56,184 nt of DNA from UBA1757 sp045627385 (GTDB taxonomy: Bacteria; Bacteroidota; Bacteroidia; Bacteroidales; UBA1402), in contig JAZQNO010000030.1 in the NCBI GenBank assembly GCA_045627385.1, forward strand, positions 1 through 56,184. The letters are read 5' to 3'. The notes under the pieces were generated by a model that saw nothing but the letters and a program-made list of their open reading frames with translations, had not been told where the DNA came from and ran no database searches. The position numbers and the translations under genes were made by a program. Positions 32,186 through 39,631 of the stretch are shown one piece after another (position 1 is the stretch's first letter; each line of letters opens with the position of its first letter).

Positions 32186-34663
32186 ATGCCAAAATCAATT
32201 TACATCGATCCTAAAGAGATCCGCAAAGCCGGTGAGATCAAACTGCCGACTATTCCTGTGATGCAGTACAAGAAAAGCATCAAGGACGAGCTTAAGGAAG
32301 GCAACTTCACCAAAGAAGACCTGATCCGCATCTATCGCGACATGTTCACTATCCGCGAGTTCGAGACCATGCTGAACCTGGTAAAGACAACCGGTGCCTA
32401 CAATGGCGTGGCTTACAACAACCCGGGTCCTGCCCATCTGAGCGCCGGTCAGGAAGCCGCCGCTGTCGGTATGGCCTACACGCTCACCACCGACGACTAC
32501 ATCTTCGGCAGCCACCGCAGCCATGGCGAAATCCTGGCCAAGGGTCTTCGCAGCATTCAGATCCTCAGCGACGAAGAACTCACCAAGGTGATGGAAGAGT
32601 TCTGGGGCGGCGCTACGCTGAATGTTGCCAAGAAAGGCTTCAAGGGTGGTAGCGTGAAAGATCTCGGTATCTGTTTCCTGCTCTATGGAGCCATCGCCGA
32701 AATCTTCGCTCGTGAAACGGGTTTCAACAAAGGTCTGGGCGGCTCGATGCACACTTTCTTCATCCCCTTCGGCATCTTCCCCAACAATGCCATCGTAGGC
32801 GGCAGCGGAAGCATTTCCGTTGGCGCAGCCCTTTATAAAAAGGTCAACCGCAAGAACGGTATCGTCGTCTGCAACATCGGCGACGGCGCTCTGGCTCGCG
32901 GTCCGGTGATGGAAGGCATGACTTTCGCTTCCATGGACCAGTTCAAGACCATGTGGGAGGGCGATATGAAAGGCGGTCTGCCCTTGATGTTCAACGTGAT
33001 GGACAACCAGTACGCTATGGGCGGACAGACCCGCGGCGAAACGATGGGATATGATTTCGCAGCCCGTCTGGGTGCCGGTTTCAACCCCGATGCCATGTTT
33101 GCCGAGCGTGTCGACGGTTACGATCCTCTCGCCGTCATCGACGCCTATCGCCGCAAAAAGGCGCTGCTCGACGAAAAGAAGGGCCCGTGCCTGCTCGACG
33201 TCGTCACCTACCGTTACAGCGGTCACTCTCCCTCGGACCAGGGTTCCTATCGTACGAAGGAAGAACTCGAAGCCTGGCAGGCTGAAGACTGCATCCAGGC
33301 TTACGGTGAAAAACTGATTGCCGCCGGCGTGGCCACTCAGGCCGATCTCGACGGCATCCAGGCCAAGATGAAGGATGTGATGTTCGAAATGTACAAGCTG
33401 GCCATCGACGACGAACTTTCGCCCCGTATGGACCTGATCAAGAACAACGAACTCCTGGGCGACATGATGTTCTCCAACCAGAGCGTCGACAGCCTGTCCG
33501 AGGCCAAGCCCGACGTCAACATGCCTCTTGAGGAAAATCCCCGCGTCAAGCAGATCGCCGGCAAGAACCGCTTCTATCTCGATGCCGAAGGCAAGCCCGT
33601 CAGCAAGATGAAGACCTACAATATCCGCGACGGTATCTTCGAAGCCGTTGTCGACCGCTTCTACAAAGACGCCAGTCTGGTGGCTTACGGTGAAGAAAAC
33701 CGTGAATGGGGCGGTGCTTTCGCCGTTTATCGCGGCCTGACCGAAGCCCTTCCTCCCCACCGTCTGTTCAACAGCCCGATTGCCGAGGCTGCCATCATCG
33801 GCACCGCCATCGGTTATGCCATGTGCGGCGGCCGTGTCATTCCCGAAATCATGTATTGCGACTTCCTGGGCTGCTGCGGTGATGAAATCTTCAACCAGCT
33901 TCCCAAGTGGCAGGCCATGTCGGGCAACATCCTCAAGATGCCGGTAGTTGTCCGCGTATCTGTGGGTTCGAAATACGGTGCCCAGCACTCTCAGGACTGG
34001 ACGAGCCTTTGCGCCCACATTCCCGGTCTGAAAGTCTGCTTCCCCGTCACTCCTTACGATGCCAAGGGTTTGATGAACAGCGCTCTGCAGGGTACCGACC
34101 CTGTCATCTTCTTCGAAAGCCAGCGCATCTACGACAAGGGCGAAGAATTCCACGAGGGCGGCGTTCCCGAGGGTTACTACGAGATTCCTTTCGGCGAGCC
34201 CGACATCAAGCGTGCCGGTAAGGACGTCACTTTCCTCACCATCGGCGCCACGCTGTACCGCGCTCTGAAGGCCGCTGACGAACTGAAGGAAAAATATGGT
34301 CTGGAGGCCGAAGTCATCGACGCCCGCAGCATGGTTCCCTTCAACTACGACAAGGTTATCGAGAGCGTGAAGAAGACCGGCCGCATCATCATCGCCGGTG
34401 ACGCCAGCGCCCGCGGTTCGTTCCTGAACGATCTCGCCGCCAACATCGCCGATTTCTGCTTCGACTATCTCGACGCAGCTCCCGTGGTTCTCGGCAGCCG
34501 CAACTGGATCACTCCCTGCCACGAACTGGAAGAGTCCTTCTTCCCGCAGCCGAGCTGGTTCCTGGATGTCATCAACGAAAAGATGCTTCCGCTTCCCGGC
34601 TACGTGCCCACGGCCAACTTCACGGCCCAGCAGCAGATCATCCGCGCCAAGAAGGGTGTGTGA
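32186..34663 (+). CDS. 2-oxo acid dehydrogenase E1, alpha-beta fusion
   Basis: An 825-residue thiamine-diphosphate enzyme with the alpha chain (about 1-450) and beta chain (about 475-825) in one polypeptide. The alpha part shows FGSHRSHGEILAKG, GGSMH and the cofactor motif IGDGALARG ... FNVMDNQYAM, plus the phosphorylation-loop-like YRYSGHSPSDQGSYR. The beta part shows GEENREWGGAF, SPIAEAAIIGTAIGYA with the catalytic Glu, and AQHSQDWTSL. It decarboxylates a 2-oxo acid and acylates the E2 lipoate. It is longer than many fused E1 proteins (about 680) and closes an operon in the order E2-E3-E1. Pyruvate, acetoin or branched-chain substrates are all possible. Confidence 0.92.
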   Translation: MPKSIYIDPKEIRKAGEIKLPTIPVMQYKKSIKDELKEGNFTKEDLIRIYRDMFTIREFETMLNLVKTTGAYNGVAYNNPGPAHLSAGQEAAAVGMAYTLTTDDYIFGSHRSHGEILAKGLRSIQILSDEELTKVMEEFWGGATLNVAKKGFKGGSVKDLGICFLLYGAIAEIFARETGFNKGLGGSMHTFFIPFGIFPNNAIVGGSGSISVGAALYKKVNRKNGIVVCNIGDGALARGPVMEGMTFASMDQFKTMWEGDMKGGLPLMFNVMDNQYAMGGQTRGETMGYDFAARLGAGFNPDAMFAERVDGYDPLAVIDAYRRKKALLDEKKGPCLLDVVTYRYSGHSPSDQGSYRTKEELEAWQAEDCIQAYGEKLIAAGVATQADLDGIQAKMKDVMFEMYKLAIDDELSPRMDLIKNNELLGDMMFSNQSVDSLSEAKPDVNMPLEENPRVKQIAGKNRFYLDAEGKPVSKMKTYNIRDGIFEAVVDRFYKDASLVAYGEENREWGGAFAVYRGLTEALPPHRLFNSPIAEAAIIGTAIGYAMCGGRVIPEIMYCDFLGCCGDEIFNQLPKWQAMSGNILKMPVVVRVSVGSKYGAQHSQDWTSLCAHIPGLKVCFPVTPYDAKGLMNSALQGTDPVIFFESQRIYDKGEEFHEGGVPEGYYEIPFGEPDIKRAGKDVTFLTIGATLYRALKAADELKEKYGLEAEVIDARSMVPFNYDKVIESVKKTGRIIIAGDASARGSFLNDLAANIADFCFDYLDAAPVVLGSRNWITPCHELEESFFPQPSWFLDVINEKMLPLPGYVPTANFTAQQQIIRAKKGV

Positions 34664-34686
34664 GCCTGTCTGCCTTACATACATAG

Positions 34687-34725
34687 AGAAGGCCCCGCCG
34701 TATGGCGGGGCCTTCTTTGTTTTTC
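34687..34725. terminator. Bidirectional terminator between E1 and GH95
   Basis: A perfect 13-bp GC-rich stem (34687-34699 with 34704-34716) is followed by a T-rich tract. It separates two convergent genes. Confidence 0.9.
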
Positions 34726-34766
34726 CGCTCTAGGGAAATGGCAGGTGTTCGCAGACATAAAAGAGT

Positions 34767-37175
34767 TCAGCCCCTCACGGTCAGCCTTTTGCCACCGGTC
34801 TCCAAAACGTATTCGTAAATGCCGAGCTCGTCATAGTAGTTGACGGGCTCGTGACCTTTCAGAAGGTTGGAGCAACGCAGGGTGACGCTGCCCGAAGCTT
34901 TGGTGTCGGGAGTGATGACGGCTTTCTTGAGCTGTCCGTCTTTCCATTCGATATCGAGGGTGTATCCGCCGCGGGCGCGGAGACCGCAAACGCGGCCGGA
35001 GCGCCAGGACGAAGGCAGGGCCGGAAGCAGATGGATGGCGCCGTTGTGGCTCTGAAGCAGCATTTCGGCAATGCCGGCAGTGACGCCGAAGTTGCCGTCA
35101 ATCTGGAATGGCGGATGCGCATCGAAGAGATTGGGAAACGTGCGACCGTTGGGATACTCCTTTTCAAGCCCCTCATCGGGCAGCAGGCGCAACATGTTGG
35201 AAATGATTTTGAACGCATGGTCGCCGTCGAGCATGCGGGCCCAGAAGTTGGTCTTCCATCCGAGGCTCCATCCCGTGGCGGCATCGCCGCGCTGCTGCAG
35301 TGTCACACGGGAGGCATTCCACAAATCGGGCGTTTCGAAGGGCGTAATCTGGTCCGATGGATACAGACCATAGAGATGCGAAATGTGGCGGTGCGTGTCG
35401 TTCGGATTGTCCACATCTTCGTACCACTCCTGCAACTGCCCGTACCGACCGATTTTCATGGGCGGAATCATAGACAGAGCCTGTTTCAGACGGGCACGGT
35501 AGTCTTCGTCGATGCCGAGCACTTCCGAGGCCTCAATCACCTGACGGAAAGCGTCGGAGGCAATCTGATTGTCCATCGTGCAGGCGTAGGTGACCACGGC
35601 TTTCTTGCCGCGACCGCCGTGCTCCGGGCTCACCGAAGGCACCATCAGCAGTTCGCCGTCCTTTTCAACCATATAGTCGAGATAGAAATCGGTGACGCCT
35701 TTCAGCACAGGATAGTATTCACGCAGGAAATCCTCGTCGAGCGTGTAGAGGTAGTGTTGCCAGAGGTGCGTGCTCAGCCAGGCACCGCCGTTGGGAAAGA
35801 CACCGTAGCGGGCACCGTCCACCGGACCGGCGACGCGCCACAAGTCGGTGTTGTGATGGGCCACCCAGCCCTGGCAGCCGTACAGCGTGCGGGCAGTTTC
35901 GGCACCCGTCTCGCTGAGCTCCTTCACCAGTGTGAACAGCGGTTCGGCCGTTTCACCGAGGTTGCAGACCTCGGCAGGCCAGTAGTTCATCTCCGTGTTG
36001 ATGTTGATGGTGTATTTGCCGTCCCAAGGCGCACTGGGCTTCTGGTTCCAGACACCCTGCAGATTGGCAGGCTGTCCGCCGGGCTGCGAACAGGCGATGA
36101 GCAGATAGCGGCCATAGTTGAACAGCAGTTCCACCATGCCCATGTCTTGGCTGCCGTAGAAACGGTCGAGGCGCTGCGTAGTGGGCAGTTCGCGGTTGAG
36201 GCAATGTCGGCAGCTGTCCGATTCGAGCTGAAGGTCCACCCGGCCGTAGAGTTCCCGATAGGCACTGATGTTGCGGGCAAGCAACTCGTCGTAGCCGATC
36301 TCCTCGGCGGCGCTCAGCAATTTCTCGTTGAGCGCATCGGCATTGCCCGACACGTCTTTGTAATTGACATAATTGGTGGAAACGGATATGTACAGGGTAG
36401 CCTGAGAGGCGCCTTTCACCCTTACGGAAACGTCGTCGTGCGAAACTTGGCCGTCGGTCTCCACATCGGCGCGGAAACGGGCGGTGAGCTGCGAAGCCAC
36501 CCCTTCGTGGCCGACCCCCTTCACCGTAGCTTCCAGACGGCCGTCATCGGCGGTCAAACGGGTTTCGTAGGGCGATTCGTAGGTGTAGGAAAAATCGAGT
36601 GCGCCTTTGCGACTGGCCTGAAAATGAACCACCAGCACTTTTTCGGGCAAGGAGGCGAAGGCCGTGCGCGTGTAGCTGACCCCGTCGCAGGTGTAGCGGC
36701 AGGTGTTCACGGCGGTCTGCAGGTCGAGTTCGCGCTCGTAGCCGCTCACTTCCTTGTGACCGAAATCGATGTACAGGTCGCCGGCCGTGAGAAATTTCAT
36801 TCCGAAAGGCTTGATGAGAAATTCCTTGTCGAGCAGGGCCTCGGCCTTGTCTTCCTGACCGTCGAAAATCAGGCGCCGCACTTCTTCGAGACAGGGCAGA
36901 GCTGTGGTGCTGTTGTTGTTATGGGGACCGCCTGTCCAGAAGGTCTCTTCGTTGAGCTGGATATGCTCCGTTTCCACGGAGCCGAACACCATGGCGCCCA
37001 TCTTGGAATTGCCCAAAGGGAGGGCTTCCAGCCAGCAGGAGGCAGGTGTGTCGTACCACAGACGCTGGTCATTGTCTTTGAGCGTGCGGTCCGATTGGCA
37101 GGAGTTCAGCCAAATACTCAGCCCCAGCAGAGAAAATGCAGCCAGGACCGTCGAATGGAAGTGTTTTGTTTTCAT
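34767..37175 (-). CDS. GH95 family alpha-L-fucosidase-like lipoprotein
   Basis: An 802-residue predicted lipoprotein (signal ending WLNSC) of GH95, inverting enzymes acting on alpha-1,2-L-fucosyl (or galactosyl) ends. The N-terminal super-sandwich begins WLEALPLGNSKMGAMVFG and holds EETFWTGGPHNNN. The (alpha/alpha)6 barrel carries the key residues known from the bifidobacterial enzyme: ININTEMNYWPAEVC (two Asn and the NYW block), VPSVSPEHG (general acid Glu) and FQIDGNFGVTAGIAEML (Asp). All are kept, so it should be active. Surface or periplasmic placement fits host mucin or plant glycan use. It diverges from GH43 across a 41-base gap. Confidence 0.92.
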   Translation of the reverse strand: MKTKHFHSTVLAAFSLLGLSIWLNSCQSDRTLKDNDQRLWYDTPASCWLEALPLGNSKMGAMVFGSVETEHIQLNEETFWTGGPHNNNSTTALPCLEEVRRLIFDGQEDKAEALLDKEFLIKPFGMKFLTAGDLYIDFGHKEVSGYERELDLQTAVNTCRYTCDGVSYTRTAFASLPEKVLVVHFQASRKGALDFSYTYESPYETRLTADDGRLEATVKGVGHEGVASQLTARFRADVETDGQVSHDDVSVRVKGASQATLYISVSTNYVNYKDVSGNADALNEKLLSAAEEIGYDELLARNISAYRELYGRVDLQLESDSCRHCLNRELPTTQRLDRFYGSQDMGMVELLFNYGRYLLIACSQPGGQPANLQGVWNQKPSAPWDGKYTININTEMNYWPAEVCNLGETAEPLFTLVKELSETGAETARTLYGCQGWVAHHNTDLWRVAGPVDGARYGVFPNGGAWLSTHLWQHYLYTLDEDFLREYYPVLKGVTDFYLDYMVEKDGELLMVPSVSPEHGGRGKKAVVTYACTMDNQIASDAFRQVIEASEVLGIDEDYRARLKQALSMIPPMKIGRYGQLQEWYEDVDNPNDTHRHISHLYGLYPSDQITPFETPDLWNASRVTLQQRGDAATGWSLGWKTNFWARMLDGDHAFKIISNMLRLLPDEGLEKEYPNGRTFPNLFDAHPPFQIDGNFGVTAGIAEMLLQSHNGAIHLLPALPSSWRSGRVCGLRARGGYTLDIEWKDGQLKKAVITPDTKASGSVTLRCSNLLKGHEPVNYYDELGIYEYVLETGGKRLTVRG

Positions 37176-37181
37176 AATTGA

Positions 37182-37202
37182 TTACCTTTGCCACAAAGGT
37201 AA
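37182..37202. promoter_or_regulatory. Palindrome holding face-to-face -7 boxes of GH95 and GH43
   Basis: Arms TTACCTTTG and CAAAGGTAA are separated by CCA in a perfect palindrome. Each strand reads TACCTTTG: plus at 37183-37190 for GH43 (ATG 37217), minus at 37194-37201 for GH95 (ATG 37175). Neither has a good -33 TTTG at 17-23 bp, so an activator may be needed. Confidence 0.6.
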
Positions 37203-37216
37203 AAACATAAATCCAA

Positions 37217-38275
37217 ATGCGAAAGAATCGGTTTCACATGTCTTTTCGGACTTTTTTCCACATTTGTCGGACTTTTTCTGCGCTGACCGTCCTGGCGATG
37301 GCCTGTTCCTGTACGGGTGGGGAAAAGCATTTCCAACTGGGCGGCAATCCCATCATCACCCATCTTTATTCGGCCGACCCTTCGGCCCGCGTGTTCGGTG
37401 ACACCCTATACGTATATCCGAGCCATGACCGCGACACGGCCCGCCGTTTCGACATGGAAGACTACCATGTCTTTTCCACCACGGACATGATTCATTTCGA
37501 GGACAGGGGAGTCATCTTCAGCCCATTCGAACAGACAACCTGGGCGCACGAAGCGGCCTGGGCGCCCGACTGCATCGAACGCAACGGCAAGTATTATCTC
37601 TATTATCCGACCGACAAGAAACATATCGGTGTGGCGGTGAGCGACCGTCCGACCGGGCCCTTCAGCGATCCGCTGGGGCATCCGCTGCTCTCCATCGATT
37701 CGCCGGGAGTGGTCTGTGACCGCGATTTCATCGACCCCTGTGTGTTCATCGATGACGATGGTCAGGCCTATTTGTTTGTGGGTCAGAACACTCTGTGCTG
37801 CATCAAACTCAACGAAGACATGATTTCCTACGATGGGGAAGTGCACCTCATCGAGGGTGTCTTCGAATTTTTTGAGGCCGTATGGGTGCACAAATATCAG
37901 GGCCGCTACTATGTCTCCTATTCCGACGGTCCCTTCTTCGGACATGAGCCGCGCATCTCCTATGCGGTTTCCGACCAGGTGCTGGGCCCCTACGAATACA
38001 AAGGTGTGATTCTTGGCCCGGTCAACAGCGGAACCAACCACCACAGCATCGTGCAGTTCGGTCAGGACTGGTTCTTGTTCTACCATACGGCCGACCTCAG
38101 CCGCTACAATCTCGATGTGGACAACCATCCCGAGTTCAGAGGTCGCTGCGGTTTGCGCCGTTCGGTGTGCGCAGACCGTCTTTTCTACGATGAAAACGGC
38201 GACATCCTGCCGGTGGTGCCCACCGTCGATTCGTTGAAAATCCGTTCCAATGGCATAGGACCGCAAACACATTGA
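37217..38275 (+). CDS. GH43 family glycoside hydrolase, lipoprotein
   Basis: A 352-residue five-bladed beta-propeller enzyme, typically a beta-xylosidase or alpha-L-arabinofuranosidase. The three catalytic acids are recognisable: Asp in LYSADPSARVFGDTLY (base), Asp in RDFIDPCVFIDDDG (pKa modulator) and Glu in GVFEFFEAVWVHKYQGRYY (acid). The N-terminus is a lipoprotein-like signal with MACSC. It is single-domain, without an accessory beta-sandwich. Linkage specificity cannot be told. The CBM9-like gene begins eight bases after its stop. Confidence 0.9.
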   Translation: MRKNRFHMSFRTFFHICRTFSALTVLAMACSCTGGEKHFQLGGNPIITHLYSADPSARVFGDTLYVYPSHDRDTARRFDMEDYHVFSTTDMIHFEDRGVIFSPFEQTTWAHEAAWAPDCIERNGKYYLYYPTDKKHIGVAVSDRPTGPFSDPLGHPLLSIDSPGVVCDRDFIDPCVFIDDDGQAYLFVGQNTLCCIKLNEDMISYDGEVHLIEGVFEFFEAVWVHKYQGRYYVSYSDGPFFGHEPRISYAVSDQVLGPYEYKGVILGPVNSGTNHHSIVQFGQDWFLFYHTADLSRYNLDVDNHPEFRGRCGLRRSVCADRLFYDENGDILPVVPTVDSLKIRSNGIGPQTH

Positions 38276-38283
38276 CCGAAAAA

Positions 38284-39039
38284 ATGACGATTCCTCAGAT
38301 CATTTCCTCCGCTGCCGGCACTGCCGATGCCGCCTGCGCTTTCGGTGCAAGGGATATTCCTTCGCTTTTTGCTGCGCAGCAGGTGCCCTACCGGCTGCTC
38401 GATTGTGTCAACTGGCCGTCGGAGTTTCCCTATTGTCCGGAGACAAAGGTGGCCATGGCCGTCTCCGACGAGGCGTTGCTGCTGCATTTCTGCGTAAGGG
38501 AACAGTCGCCGCGGGCGGTCTGTCTGCAAGACCACGGGCACGTGTGGGAAGACTCCTGTGTGGAGTGTTTCGTGGGTTTTCCAGACGGCATCTACTACAA
38601 TATCGAGTGCAACTGCCTGGGTGTGCTGCATCTGGCTGCCGGCCCCGGCCGTCACGGCCGTGTCTATGCCCCTGAGGAAGTGATGGCCAAGGTCGGTCGC
38701 TGGGCTTCGCTGGCTCCCGACCCGTCGCATCTGATGGCTCTCGAATCGGCCATATCTGTGAATTCTGACGAACCTGACCAGTCGACCGGGTCAGACACCG
38801 CTTGGGAAATAGCGCTTTCGGTGCCTTTCGAGGCTTTTTTCCTGACTCCGTCGGCCGCAGCAGACCTGAGCGCCTCGGCCGGGAGGGGTGTCTGTTTCAA
38901 CTGTTACAAATGTGGCGGACAAGGTGCCCTCGAACACTATGTGAGCCTGTTTCCTGTCCCGACGGAAAAGCCCGATTTCCACCGGCCGGAGTTTTTTGCA
39001 GAGGCCGGAATCGACCGGACAGTCATATCGTGTACGTGA
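38284..39039 (+). CDS. Carbohydrate-binding family 9-like protein
   Basis: A 251-residue protein with the CBM9-like/DOMON-type beta-sandwich pattern of Bacteroidota: AMAVSDEALLLHFCVRE, VWEDSCVECFVGF, YYNIECNCLGVLHL and AWEIALSVPFEAF. No signal peptide is evident, so it is either cytoplasmic or uses another route; its ten Cys are unusual for a surface protein. ATG 38284 is chosen because the earlier in-frame start is TTG inside the GH43 stop. It probably forms an operon with GH43. Function is inferred from fold family only. Confidence 0.75.
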   Translation: MTIPQIISSAAGTADAACAFGARDIPSLFAAQQVPYRLLDCVNWPSEFPYCPETKVAMAVSDEALLLHFCVREQSPRAVCLQDHGHVWEDSCVECFVGFPDGIYYNIECNCLGVLHLAAGPGRHGRVYAPEEVMAKVGRWASLAPDPSHLMALESAISVNSDEPDQSTGSDTAWEIALSVPFEAFFLTPSAAADLSASAGRGVCFNCYKCGGQGALEHYVSLFPVPTEKPDFHRPEFFAEAGIDRTVISCT

Positions 39040-39112
39040 AACTAAAGCAATGATATAAAACTTGTAGCTGCAACAGAAAGTCGAATGCTATACAGAATCA
39101 ACTCTTAACCTT

Positions 39113-39151
39113 TTCGAATTCCACCGAAACTGCGTTCGAATTTCACCGAAA
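39113..39151 (+). repeat. Two 17-bp direct repeats, possible operator
   Basis: TTCGAATTCCACCGAAA (39113-39129) and TTCGAATTTCACCGAAA (39135-39151) differ at one base and repeat at 22 bp, two helical turns, which suits binding of a regulator on one DNA face. They lie 27 bp upstream of a -7 box. Confidence 0.65.
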
Positions 39152-39177
39152 AGAGTATCATTTGGCCTGGCAGGCCT

Positions 39178-39185
39178 TATCTTTG
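39178..39185 (+). promoter_or_regulatory. Orphan -7 box
   Basis: TATCTTTG preceded by TTTG with only a 13-bp spacer. It has no intact gene directly downstream; a leader or small RNA is possible. Confidence 0.4.
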
Positions 39186-39248
39186 TCGTGCGATTCGCGA
39201 GGAGTCGTCAGCAAGGTCAAAGGCATCTCGACCGTGCCAGGCAGTAAG

Positions 39249-39287
39249 TCCGTTGTTCCTCCGTTGTTCCTCCGTTGTAAGTCCGTT
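39249..39287 (+). repeat. 11-bp tandem repeat
   Basis: Two exact copies of TCCGTTGTTCC are followed by a third partial copy and a further TCCGTT, a short slippage-type repeat in the noncoding region. Confidence 0.75.
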
Positions 39288-39406
39288 TATTTGATGGGCG
39301 AAAAATCGGAACTTTTCGAACGCACTTTGGAAGCACAATGGAACCAAGCCTGACCGGTGCCTCAGACCGGCAGAAGTTTATCAACCCCAAAAACACGTTT
39401 ACCCTT

Positions 39407-39480
39407 ATGGCAATACTCAATGGAATGATCAAGAAACTGAACGGCAGTGCCGGCAGTCTCACCGCCACCTGCGAGATCTC
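39407..39480 (+). pseudogene. Possible 5' remnant of a small Bacteroidales gene
   Basis: The ATG at 39407 opens MAILNGMIKKLNGSAGSLT, which resembles from memory the start of small phage- or element-linked Bacteroidales proteins (MAxxNGxxxKLNGSAGSxxF). The likeness stops after 19 codons and the frame then runs into the GH78 gene region. It is either a truncated gene or coincidence. Confidence 0.3.
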
Positions 39481-39554
39481 CGTTTCTGTGGTGCGACGCA
39501 TCGGGCAGACAAGCATACTGCCGCGCCTGGAAATCTCAAAAAACCGCCCGAAAA

Positions 39555-39586
39555 CTTGGAGTGAAAACAGGCGCTGCCTATCTTTG
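39555..39586 (+). promoter_or_regulatory. Promoter of the GH78-like gene
   Basis: CTTG (39555-39558), a 20-bp spacer and TATCTTTG (39579-39586), 45 bases before ATG 39632. It shows that the long upstream extension of the open frame is not part of the protein. Confidence 0.7.
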
Positions 39587-39631
39587 AGACACTTCTTCAA
39601 AGGAATGCTCTTTTCCCCCCGATATTGCCGT

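Larger units (their letters stand above)
39040..39631. other. 592-bp region without an intact gene
   Basis: It holds, in order, two 17-bp direct repeats, an orphan -7 box, an 11-bp tandem repeat, a possible gene remnant and the promoter of the GH78-like gene, each listed separately. The open frame that runs through part of it into the GH78 gene has no coding character upstream of 39632. Confidence 0.6.

Noticed and set aside
32195..34684. 829-codon minus-strand open frame opposite the E1 gene
   Set aside because: It mirrors the E1 coding frame, has no family resemblance and no promoter or start context.
34851..37181. 776-codon plus-strand open frame opposite GH95
   Set aside because: Shadow of the GH95 gene, which has all catalytic motifs on the other strand.
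39338..39631. N-terminal extension of the GH78-like protein
   Set aside because: A promoter lies at 39555-39586 inside it, and a normal signal peptide starts at 39632.
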